Assembly: GCA_945643635.1 (NCBI GenBank)
Contig: CALZFC010000031.1
Coordinates: 3,655,001 to 3,719,000 of the forward strand
DNA length: 64,000 nt
Direction: 5' to 3'
Source of the DNA: Allodiplogaster sudhausi
Lineage: Eukaryota > Nematoda > Chromadorea > Rhabditida > Diplogasteridae
The translations under genes and the position numbers were made by a program. The first letter of the stretch is position 1, and the number at the start of each line of letters is the position of its first letter. The notes under the pieces are model-generated. The model was not told the DNA's origin and did not search any database. It saw only the letters and a program-made list of their open reading frames with translations. This document shows, in pieces, positions 1 through 12,000 of this stretch.

Positions 1-437
1 GTTAGAAATTTTTTTTAATATTTATTTTCTTTTATTTTTAAAACTATTCATATACTTCATTTTACGGCAAAACAAATGTTTCCGGACATATTCATTTAAA
101 AATAATGTACATATATACATATATTCGAAGAAAGCGTGTATCTTTCATGTTATCTAAATCTATATACAATCATATGTAGTTCTTATGTGATGAATGCTCA
201 AGCATCTTTGTATCACGGAAACATTTTGGTCACAAATCCTGATTGAGCTTCTTCCCGTCTTGTTTAACTTCCATCTCCCTTTTACCTGCCTGTCTCTAAC
301 CTTGCTCTTTATCTAGTTCTCTCTCTCTCTTTATCTCACTTCTTTCATTCTCTCTTTTTCTTTCTCTTTCTTCTTTCTTTCTCTCTCTATATCACTCTCT
401 ATCTCTTTCTCTCTCTCTCCTCTTCCTCCTCTTGCAG
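1..437 (+). other. Intron of the NCKX gene (5' part outside window)
   Basis: No coding segment is seen here. AT-rich sequence passes into a pyrimidine-rich (CT)n stretch from about 310 that ends in the acceptor ttgcag at 432-437, directly before the first visible exon of the exchanger gene. The upstream exons must lie outside the window. Confidence 0.7.
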
Positions 438-1013
438 GCAGTGCCACGTTCAACATCCTGTGCGTGTTGGCCTTCTGCACGCTCTTCTCGCGGCAAGTGC
501 TTCAGCTTACGTGGTGGCCGCTTTTCAGGTAGATCTTGGAAAACGAGAGTGAGAGAGGGAGCAGAGAGAGGGAGAGAGAGCACGTAGGTAGGATAGAAAG
601 CGAGAGAGAGGGAGAGAAAGTGAAAGAGAGAGAGAGAGGGAGAGAAAGTGAGAGAGTGAGAGAGGTAGAGAGAGAGAGAGAAAGTGAGAGAGAGAGAGAT
701 ACTTCTCCACCCTCCGATGCCCCCCTTCCTCATCTTCATGATACCTTCTCATTTCGAGTGCGTACACTTCCTGTTCGCATGCCATCGGCCATAACAAATG
801 TGGCCAATCGATAAATCCAGAGGGAGAGATATTTTCCGCGAAGGAATAATTTTATAACATGAAAAATAAAGCAATTATTAGGGAAAATTTGAGAAATAAA
901 ATGATCTGTAACCCAGTGAATTATTTTAAAGGCGAAAAATCGATAAAAATTGACAAGATTACAGACAGAGTGGTGTGGGTGTTTTAACTTTCTGCGTAAG
1001 CGAATACACGAAA

Positions 1014-1053
<40 letters not shown>

Positions 1054-3558
1054 GAGAGAGAGTGTTAAAAGACAGAGTGTAAGATGAGGCGAGAGAAGTA
1101 AAGATGGACTGATGGTGAGAGAGAGATTTACATATGTATTTCTCTGTGAAGAACGGAAAGACCACGGGCGGATACATGTCGGAAAGACCACGGGCGGATA
1201 CATGTGGTACACATCCCTCCTGCTAATGCATTCGCCACGCTCAATGTAGATATGTATGTACATATGTGTAGAAATCCCAGGAATAGTCAGCCGCATAATA
1301 TACGCATTCATTTGTATATGAGGTGTGGCAGCAAAAATTTAAATAGGGGGAAAGGATTTGAAAAGCTTGCCGCAATACCTCATTTTTATATGCACTTTAC
1401 AAATACACTAAGAAAAACCAAAAAAATTAAACTAATACGTGGTATTAATTTAAATGAGATTTTTTTTTAAGAAAAAAAAAAGCTTTAAGAGACATGTTCT
1501 TCTACATCTTTGCGCTCTTCCTGCTTGTCATTTTCTTCGCCGATGAAAAGATTGCGTGGCATGAGGTGAGGCTATAATTTTTTTTGGACTAATTGATAGG
1601 TAATTTTAAATTTGGCATTGTTTTTCTTTGTGTGTATTAGCTAATATGAATACCTCTTTCGCTTTCCCTTTCTATTACAATTCCAATCTTTATACTCCTC
1701 TTCCTTTGCTTCTCCCAGGCTCTCACCATGTTTCTCGTGTACGTGATGTACGCCATCTTCATGAAGTACAACAGCCAGATCGAGCAGGCTGTCAAGTCGC
1801 GTCTCTTCTCGCTGCCCGAGATTGCAGAAGAGGTTTCGTTTCGTATGGATTTATTCAAATATATTCTCTATAATTATTATGATTATATATACATATATAT
1901 ATATATATATATAAGTATATAAATGATAGTCTTCGTAACTTGCCCACTTCTCCTTCTCAGACAGCGTCTCTGCCACCGCCGCCTCCGCAGAAGCATCCTC
2001 AGGTGCGTTCGAATACGAATTCGCGGCGCTCCTCGGGCGGCGGCGGAGGCTTCGACTCGGAGAGGCGGCGATCCATTCAGGTTTTAATCCTATTTAAAAC
2101 TATTTCTAAATTTCCTTTAAAAATAATTAATTCCACAAATTATTTTATAAAACTCGAATGCACCGCTCAGATCCACGGCGGCAACCAGCAAGTCCGCGGC
2201 GGAATTGTCTCCATCGCTATGCATTCAGTAGATGATGAAGGTCAACAGAGGCCGTTTATTCATCTTCATTGTCATTGTTTATGTCCATTGTTGTACGCTG
2301 TACTCGTAAACATCTTTATTTAATGTATAAATAAATAAATAAAAAATCGTAAAGTTGACTTGTGAGGTCTATTCTTCTTCTTCTTCAGAAACGCCAAGCT
2401 CGCCGACTGGCAACGCGGGCATTCGCTTTGTTCAGGTGATCAACTTGGGCACTAAAATGAAAACGATATTAGCCAGGAGTACAATTATCGTGCCAGAAAA
2501 TTAATTAATATCCGAGCAAACAAAAAGTTACTACAACTCTTGTATCAATCATCAAATGGTTGAGCCAATAACTCATTCTTCTCTGAAGGTGAAGCCGAAG
2601 TCGACCGGCTCTTCGCCCGTTGCCTCGAGTCGCGGTGGCCCCGTTGTCTCCAATGCAACGACAGCCGTGCAGAACGGCGGCCACGGAATGGTCACTCCGG
2701 TAGAGAACACCAAGGTACTCAGTCATCTGAGAGACAGAAAAAAAGGAGAGAGAGAGAGGGAGAAAGAGAGAGAGAATGGGAGAACGAGAGAGAGAGAAGG
2801 TGTATGTGATAGAAAGAACGAGAAAGGAAAAAAAGTAAGCGAGAGAGAGAGAGAGAGAGAAAGGGAGAACGAGAGAGAGAGTGTGTGTGTGATAGAAAAA
2901 AAGAGAAAGGGAAAAGAGTAAGCGAGAGAGAGAGAGAGAGAGAGAGAGATAAAAGCAAAGATGTAGATATTATATAAATAAATAAGGTGACTTCTCCTGA
3001 AATATCAAGAGGAAAGGCATGAGTGTGTAAGAGAATCCGATAGCAAGACGCGTCAGGTGAACGGGCTGAGCGTGGCGGCGCCCGAGCATCTGACTCGGCC
3101 GGCATCGGCTGCCGGACACACCACTCGTACCGGACAGTCAAACGGACACGGAAACGGCGGCGAGCAGGCGAAACTGGCGAGGGTTCGATTTTTTCATCAT
3201 GTGATTTAATGCATATTTACATCAATATTTAGATTAATAAGTAAAAAGTCTTCTGTTGTCAGTCTAGAAAAGAGAACAGAGGCTTTAATCCTGGACGAAT
3301 CTGATCTGTATTACGACCTTATCTTACATTTGCTTGACGACTTTCGTCTTAACGACCTCATCCTTAACGACCTTAGCCTTAACGCCCTTGATACCTAATC
3401 CGTTCAGACGCTCTCGATCGTCTCTGGCTCTTCTAACGACGAGAAACCGCTCGACATGTCGTGGCCCGAGACGAATCAGAGAAGAGTCATCTTCTTGCTG
3501 CTTGCGCCCATTCTCTACCCGCTTTATATCACGCTACCAGATACGAGGAGACCGGTCG

Positions 3559-3594
<36 letters not shown>

Positions 3595-4365
3595 CAAAAA
3601 TTGAGGGGGGGGGGCGAGGAGAGAGAGATAAGAGAGAGATACAGATAGAAAAGAATTGAAAAGGAGAGAGAGGAATTGAGTTGAAAAGTGAGGGAGAGAG
3701 GAGGGCCGGAGTGAAAAAGAGATGGAATGAGAGAAATAGAAAAGGAATTAATGACGGAAGTTCTCTCAAGGAGAAGCGTCGCTACTTCCCAGTGACTTTC
3801 ATCGGTTCGATCCTCTGGATTGCCTTCTTCTCCTATCTCATGGTATGGTGGGCCAACACAATCGGAGACACCTTCGGCGTGCCGACCGAGGCAAGAAGAC
3901 GCTTTACTTTTTAATATTTCCTTTTAATACTGAAATGGAATCAATAAAGTAATTGATAAATTTCATCATCTCTTGATTTGCTCAATTTTTTACTGTTCTT
4001 TTAAAGATAAAATCCAATCTACGTCTACTTTAAGGTCATGGGACTCACCGTCCTCGCCGCCGGCACCAGCATTCCCGACCTTATCACAAGGTTATCAACA
4101 TGTACATACATGACTTTGAGGATAGTTGCGATACTAGAGCTCCTAAAAAAAATTAAATAAAAAGTTTCCAAGGACAATGATAGTTTCTTTCTTCATTTCA
4201 CTCTATTCCTCTTTCTCGTTCTCTGTCTCTCTCCATTTCTTTCAATCTCTTCTACCTCTCTATTCATCTCTCTCGATCTCCTTCTCTATTTCTCTCCCTT
4301 TACCTCTATCTCTTCTAAATCCCTTCCTGTTCCCCTTTCTGTCTCCCTATTTCTCTGTTCCTCCG

Positions 4366-4414
<49 letters not shown>

Positions 4415-5315
4415 CTCTCTTTCTCTGCCTTTGTCGCTCTCTTCTAACTCTCTCTTTCAATTCCCTCTGTCTCACTCTTTCTCTCTATCTTTTCCTACTC
4501 CACATTTCTTTCAGTGTGATCGTTGCTCGAAAGGGTCTCGGCGACATGGCCGTCTCAAGCTCGATCGGCAGTAATCTCTTCGACATTTGCATTGGGTAAA
4601 TTATCTTTTCATTCCGAACATTTCGTAGAGACTGTCAAAGTTACGCATGGCATAACATTGAAAGGGGCGTATAATAGTTACGATCTTTGCCAGTCTTCCC
4701 GTGCCGTGGCTCATGTACTTCACTGGCCGAGCAATCGCCATGCCACTCAAAACGCTGCCCACCGTCTCCGTCGTTTCGAATGGACTCATTTGCTCGGTAA
4801 GAGCGCTTATAACATCTCTCTCTCTCTTTCTCTCTCGCTCTCTCTCTCCCTCTTCATTTTCTTTCTCTCTCTCTTTCTCTCTTTGCCTTTATCTCTCTCT
4901 CTCTTCCTCCCTCGTTCTCTATTTCTATCCCCCTCTCTCTCTCTCTCTGACCCTCCCTCCCAGGTCGGCCTTCTGTTCCTGATGCTTCTCGTCCTTGTCT
5001 CCGTCATCGCCGCTTCAAAGTGGCGCATGGACAAGGTTCACTTTGCCCCTTCAATTTTGTAATAGAAATTAAAAATGGTATTTAAAGGCTTCAGACATTC
5101 AATAACAATATATATTAAATATTTTATGAATAATACATTTTGGAAAGAGAACAAGGCGATGCTTGAATTACTCCTCTTTACTTTTCTCTTTTCCTTGCCA
5201 GTTCTTCGGACTCGTAATGATGGTGTCGTACGCGCTGTTCTGCGTCTTCTCCATTCTGCTCGAGACTCGCCACGTCAGCTGCCCGCTCAAGATCGTCTCC
5301 GACGACTTTTGCTGA
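438..5315 (+). CDS. K+-dependent Na+/Ca2+ exchanger, NCKX/SLC24 type (3' part, 15 exons)
   Basis: Plasma-membrane exchanger of the CaCA superfamily, moving Na+ in against Ca2+ and K+ out. Exons: 438-528, 1490-1565, 1719-1832, 1961-2080, 2171-2240, 2389-2435, 2589-2714, 3057-3182, 3408-3554, 3771-3890, 4035-4090, 4515-4595, 4694-4796, 4964-5035, 5202-5315. All phases agree and give about 487 visible residues with stop TGA at 5313. Visible residues 1-31 are the end of the alpha-1 repeat (GSATFNIL, then LTWWPLF). Membrane segments follow, then a Ser/Pro/Gly-rich cytosolic loop (about 95-270). The alpha-2 repeat starts near 347 with [12 protein letters not shown] and GSNLFD. Its two Asp are 27 residues apart, as are the cation-binding pair D548/D575 of vertebrate NCKX2. 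The loop does not resemble any family I know. Intron 10 starts with GC (GAG|gcaag at 3891). The exchanger call is firm; the exact orthologue (C. elegans has several ncx genes) is not assigned. Confidence 0.93.
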
Positions 5316-6385
5316 TTACTGCTGTTAATTTATTTACTTTTTTTTCTCTAATTAGGAGCCAAAAAACTCAATATTAATTTCCCTGACACAAGGGCGATAT
5401 TCCTTTTGAATTTCATGCTCCTTTAAAAGTCTTACAAGATGCGCTTTCAGCGGCTGCTACCACGAGAAGATAACAAACGGCAGCAAACCACTTTGCAAAC
5501 GGGATCACGTCTAATTGTGTTTTTGTGTGCTATGTGTTTTTTTTTTCATTTCGTCAAATCTTTGTTTTGCCTGTTTAATTTTTTTCTTACTTTCATGTTG
5601 CGTAAACGAATTAAAAGAGAAAAAAAATACAGTTCGATCAACCTTGCTGTCAATAAGACCATTCATGTGTAGTAGACTACCGTTACAAGCTCTACTGGTT
5701 ATTCCGTCTATCCTCCATTCTACTCATTTAGCCATTAGCTAACAAATAGTGTCTGAAAACTAGTACTTATATCACCGTACATATTTATATGATGTATTTC
5801 ATTTGATTTGAACGTGCTACAACAACGGAATATTTCGATATCTTACAATTAGGAATATTTACTTTTAGTATACACAAGTAGTGAATGACAGCTATTTCTT
5901 CCTTTTTTAATCTGCTAAAATATTTTCTGTTGGTGCTATGTATTTTGTAGTGCTTGAGCTTCTCAACTATCTATTTGTAATCGGATTTAGATAGTTTTGA
6001 TAAACGAATTTGAACCCTTGACAAGCTTGAAATGGCTCAAAGTTTCTGCGCATCTGGATGCGGCCTTCTTATTCACTCTTTTATATGTGATCATTTCTTC
6101 TTTCCCTAACCCGCACTATGGTGCACCTTCCCAGACTTCCCTGTTTCTTTTCTCCCCGCTCAATGTCGTTATCAATGTGGAAGACGGGCGGAATGACTCC
6201 TCTGCATTTTCCATATTTATCAGAGTTATAAAAACAAAGAAGTCTCGAACCTATATTCTCTAATACAATAAAAATTTAAATAAAAAGGAAAAGAATACAC
6301 AGATCCTCTTAATACATATGTAATTCCAATCCAACAAATAAGTGCTCAAAAACTTCTCTCCAGAGTCTTCTCTCTTGGATTGCTC
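5316..6385. other. Convergent intergenic region / two 3' UTRs
   Basis: AT-rich sequence between the stop of the exchanger gene (+) and the stop of SART1 (-). A + strand AATAAA at 6267-6272 could be the exchanger's poly(A) signal, which would imply a ~950-nt 3' UTR. No clear signal was found for SART1. The short open frames here have no recognisable features. Confidence 0.5.
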
Positions 6386-6696
6386 TCATTCCTTCTTCAG
6401 TGCGGTCCTGAAAAAATAACGCTACTTCATATTACGTTCTTTAATGGTGTTAATCATCAATATGAAAGAAAGATTTAAAAAAAAAAGTCTTAAAAAGTCA
6501 CGTACGAATCATTCTGCCCACTCTTGGAGAGGACGATGAATGGAGTTTGGAGTTGCTCTTGCTTCTTCAGCTGCTTGTTCAGCGTTCCGAGGGGAGTGTC
6601 CCAGCTGTCCATCTTCTTCATCAGTTCCTGAAAGAGAAACATTTGGGTAAGATACAGAAGTATTGATTCAAGATATGAGAGGGGAAGATGGGATTG

Positions 6697-6739
<43 letters not shown>

Positions 6740-7806
6740 AAGGGATAAGAGGAAATCGAAGGAGAGGCAGAGATTAAAAGAAAGAGAAACAAGTGAGAGT
6801 CACAGAGTGTTGTGCATGTGCTGAGAAGAGAAAGGTTAAAGTACATAATTATACCGTAATCTAATTGAATTTTCCTCAAATGCGAGTCTTTGGCTCCTTT
6901 AAAAATCTCTGGTCTAAAAGCTTTTTCTGCTAACCTTCTTCTCAATACGCCGAATCCGCTTCTCCACTTGCTTCTTTCCGGGCTTCTTGCCGTGGAACCT
7001 GAACAACTGTTTATTTACACCAATTTTTTCCTGCTTTTCACAGCACATGTAAAACCTAACAAGGTAATCACTTATACTTTCCCATGACTACCGTTTAAAC
7101 CCTAAGAACGTGAAACAAGAAAACCATGAAAGAAGAAGAATAACACTGACTTCCAACTGAGCACTCGGAAGGCCTCCTTGGGTTCCATTGGACGACCCTT
7201 CTCATCGACGTAGTCAAGGATAATCTAGGAATTGGCGGGGATTAGAAGTTATACATTAGGAATAAATTATCTTTGCCAAAAAAACCTATGAAAAAGTATT
7301 AAGCTTATTGATCTCAAACTGATTAACTTAACTGTGAGGGTCCTTTTTATAATCTACTTTTTAATTAAAGATTCAACCGATCACTCGATCATTAGGAGAA
7401 TAAAAAGAAAAGGCCTCTCATGAAAAATGCAAGGTTAGAGACGTAGAAATTTCTCTCTTCTCGAGGTAGTCCCCATTAACAAGCACACTCTATTCGCTTC
7501 TATTCCATATTGATCTCGGCATCTCTTCGCTCCCTCTCCCCCTCCCCGCTAACCTCAGGGCAGTACTCCTTCTTCTCGTTGAAGTTGCGTGTCGGTCCAG
7601 TGCCAGTTGTGCCCATCCTTTCGAGCTTCTTCGTGTATTTCTCTTCAATATCCCTGAAAGGGTTCTTGTTTGGAGGTTAAGAACCATGATTCACTTTCCT
7701 ATTAAAAAAACCCCATCTTCCATTCAGAAATCTTGAAAACGCCTATTTCTTTCCAGACACCGTATAACACATTCGTAATACCAAGAGTATGACGTAAAGA
7801 TAAATT

Positions 7807-7844
<38 letters not shown>

Positions 7845-8907
7845 CAATTGACTAATTTTCAAATTCTAGAAAGAGTATGAATTCCTAATAACTGACATTT
7901 TATCACTCGCGATCTGAGTCTTGTTCCTGTTCTCGAGATGCTTGAGTGACTGTCCATGGACTCTCTTCGCATTCGGATCCGCCAGGTAGCCCTTTTGCGA
8001 CGCCAGCTTCAGCATGGCGCCGACGCCCTGTGTGAGAAGTATTACGATATTTGTAAGCGTAATTTCAGAGAATAATTTTATTCAATTTACTCTATTCTCG
8101 TCTGTAATCATTAGGTTTAAACGATAAAAAAAATTTTTCTTCTCAAAATCGTTAATCTAACCTTAGTGACATCAGCCTCGTCTCCAAGCACATTCTGGAA
8201 GTCTTCGTCACTGTCCTCATCGCTGTCTTCTTCTTCCTGCAAGGAAAAAGAGAAGATGAAGGAGGGAAGACAAAGAAGGATGGAAATTCCAGGAGAATCT
8301 CTTACAGAGCAGACAGTGAGAGTAGGATTTATGTATCACCAAAGTGAGAAAAAGCTTCTAAAGTCAGCAATATCCATCGAAAGATCTTTCCAACTATCTG
8401 AGTTCCCCTACTTTTCTGATAACCATCCGTGATTTAGCAACAACAGTATGAATGTGTCCTTCCGTACCTTGAGTGCCCTCTCGGCCTCCTCCATCTCCCT
8501 CTCATCGTCGCTGTCCACCTTGGTGGCGTCTGCCCAAGTGCCCCTGGCGGGGGCGGTGCCTGAGGTGCTTGGCCCCGCCTCTCGCCCTCTTCGCCGTCGT
8601 TCCTTCTCCGCCTGCAGGCGCTTCCACTTCCTGAAAAGAAGGAGAGTCATAATAAAGTAGTCCTCGTTAATTAGTAAAAAAAAAAATACACGATGTAATA
8701 AATCGCCTTGTGACAAATATAAAATATCACTGTCTGACAACTTTGTGTACGAAGAGAGAAAGAGAGAGGAAGAGAGAGAGAGATAGGAAGAGAGAGAGAG
8801 AGAGAGAAAGAGAAAGGGAAAGAGAGAGAGAGAAAGAGAAAGGGAAAGAGAGAGAAAGAGAAAGGGAAAGAGAGAGAGAGAAAGAGAAAGGGAAAGAGAG
8901 AGAGATA

Positions 8908-8947
<40 letters not shown>

Positions 8948-8973
8948 GAGAGAGAAAGGGAGAGAGAGAGATA

Positions 8974-9026
<53 letters not shown>

Positions 9027-12000
9027 GAAAAGAGAGAGAGAGAGAGAGAGAGAGATAGGAAGAGAAAGAGAGAGAGAGATAGGAAGAGAAAGAGAGAGAG
9101 AGAGAGATACAGGACGAAAAGGAAAGAAAGAGTATCATCTTACTGGACACTCTCAAACTCGTCGAGGGCGTCCTCCTTCGTTGTCTTCTTAATCTCCTGC
9201 TTCTGCTCGAGACTAGAGAGATCAATCGAGTCGAGCCGGTTGCCTGCCAGGCCGTACGTCGGCATTTCACCTTAAAAAATAAAATTTATTATATCAGCTA
9301 TAAAAAGGAATTGTCAGAAGTTTACTCATTCCTAATATTAAACTCCAATTAACTGATTACTTTTCTAATTAGAACAAGATTCCATCGACGAGTAATTATT
9401 CAGGAAATCACAGATCGGAATAGATTCAAGAGGGCTCGGTTAGAAAAAAAATGGCTCGGGTGCACTTCTAAGGTAAGCTAACATGTTGAGGGCCTGATTC
9501 GAACGCAAAGTAATTTTTTTTCTATCAAGTAACCACCACTGAATCAGCTTTTTGTGAGGACATAAAAAGTTGCTTATAATAAAATAATTATGAACCTCAT
9601 GTGTATTGCTGCAGCTATTTAATATGATATTTAAAAATATATATATATATTTTATAATATCTAATGCCCCGTAATCCATGCACATATCCATTCCCTCAAG
9701 ACGTTAATCGTAATGCCCAATTCACAGCATAGAATGCAGCGGATCTTTTAAGGGTCCAATTTCTTATAGCAAGTTCGTATATTCTCTCTGTACAGTATCC
9801 AAGTGCGTATGAAACTGTCTTCCTTACCAATGTTTCTACAGTACTCCATGGTAGCATCGATGCAGACCTTGCGGTCATCTTCGTCTTCTTCCATCATGGC
9901 AATCTCTTCTCCCTCCTCGTCCACCTCCTTCTTCACTTCGCCTCCTCCGTACTCGGATGCCAGCTCGTACACCTGGCAAAGAGCTCATTCAAAAGTTTTA
10001 CAGTAGTTTCACATCAATAAGATCATGATATTACTTAAGCTAAGTCAAAAAGTACCTTTTTTTCTACGTATTCATAATTCATCTTCCCAAATTTGCCAAT
10101 GTTTAATTGTGAATAAGCAAACACTGACTTACAACAACAGAACCAATGGAAATAGCCATGTGAGCACTTTTTTTTCGCTGACCATAACTCCACATGACAG
10201 GCTCTAAACCCTTTCCCTGACCTTCTTGGCGACGTCCTCGGGGTTGGTCTCCGGCTTATACTGCTTGAAGCGGAGTCTGCGGGCCCTCTCCAACTCTAGA
10301 GCCAATTCATCCGTTGCATCGTCGTCGATAGCGATGCCCGCCAAGTCCGCAGGGCCGCACATCTCCTCTTCTGAACAGCTTGGTATTCACTATCAGCACT
10401 CACTTCACTCCTTACAATCTCCTCAACTTTTTATGGACATAATTTTGTTGCCATTATTTCATGCATATCTTCTCAAACATCTAATTGTTAATCATCCTTA
10501 AATCATGACAGGATGATTAGCAATTAGATGCTTCTTTCACTTCTAATCGTAATCTTCCTTACCATCGCTGTCGTCCTCTTCTGCTTGTTCTGCCAGCCTC
10601 TTCAGCAGGGCAATATTGACCGCGCCTGCAAAAAGAATAGTTTTATTCTATCGTTGAAAATCCCCTTTTTTAATGCGTTCCACATCTTATCTTGAAATAA
10701 ACCCATTCTTGGTATTAATTTCGCGATTTTCTCATCCACACCATAATAAGCTCCATGGAAATCGCTCTTTTGAAAGAGTAATAGATATCTCCACAAACCT
10801 CTCGTAGCCCTCTTCCACCCCTTCTTCGTCGTTCCCTCTTCGTCGTTATCATTCAGCTCTCCGTCCTCCTTCCCCTCTTCCTTTGCCTCCTTCCCTTCTT
10901 CTTTATCTCCTTCTTCCATCTTCTCCTCCTCTCCCTCCGAGCCATGGCGACGTCTTCTGTAAGAGGTAATGCATCATTAATCATTAAAAAATAACAAAAC
11001 TTTATCTAACAAAGATATGATGATAAAATGGTGTGAGCATTCCCTCGCATGAGGAAATAAAAAAAAGTATTTACCTTTGAATATACTTTAAATAGATATG
11101 TGTTACAATTGGAAAGCCGCTTAGATATTTCTTTCTCTGTCAAGTCCCTCTCTGTTCCAATCCTATACTCCACTTTTCATTTCTCCATGTCTTTCTCTCT
11201 CGTGCCTCGATCCGACGTCCTTCTTCCTGTCCTCGTCCTCCTCGATGGGCACCAAATCGTCCGCCTTCAGCAGCACCTTCTCAATCTTCTTCCTCGTCTT
11301 CCGCTCTCCCTTTGTTTTCTTCGGCTTTCGGAACGAAATCATCTCCTCCTGGAACCATATCAATCAATAACAAAGCTCTTAAAGGAAAGCCTTCATCGAT
11401 TTATTTATTTTCATCAAAAAATTTCAAGTTGACGAATTTCAGGTTTTCTTACAACCTTTATCGATGATAATTTTCTCTGAGGCGAATATTCTTTATTGTT
11501 TTCTCTTTTCTTTGCATCTTTTATCTCTCGAAGCATTGCTTTTCGTAAAACAGATTACTTTTTTTAAAGGCACTTAATTTAATTTTTACCTGGGTGTAAA
11601 AGTCGCTCGCAATCTTGTACTTCTCCTGTTCGAGAGAGATGATCTGCTTGCCGGCCATCTCCAGCTGCCTTCTCATTCGGGTCTCCTCTTCTTCCGCCGT
11701 CAAATCAACCTCAACTCGGAGGATTAAGACAAGGACGGCGTGGATAGAGAGAGTGAGAGAGAGAAAGAGAGAGAGAGAGAAAGAGAGGGAGGGAGAGAGA
11801 GAAAGAGAGAGAAAGACAGCTAAGTAAACGATTGAACCAATACTCAGAAAGGAAAAGGGACGCGTTTTCTCTAAAGGGGTTGATGCTGTCTACAATCCAC
11901 TTATAAACCGAACCTCTCCACGGTCGTCCAGTCGGAAAGTCTCTCGTCGCACTCCTTCCAATTCTTCGTCATACTTGGCGAGCATCTGGCTCGTCGACAC

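Noticed and set aside
536..9192. Long open frames rich in Arg-Glu or Ser-Leu (for example 536-814, 8710-9192)
   Set aside because: They are translations of (GA)n/(TC)n microsatellite, open in several frames on both strands, and coincide with introns of NCKX or SART1.
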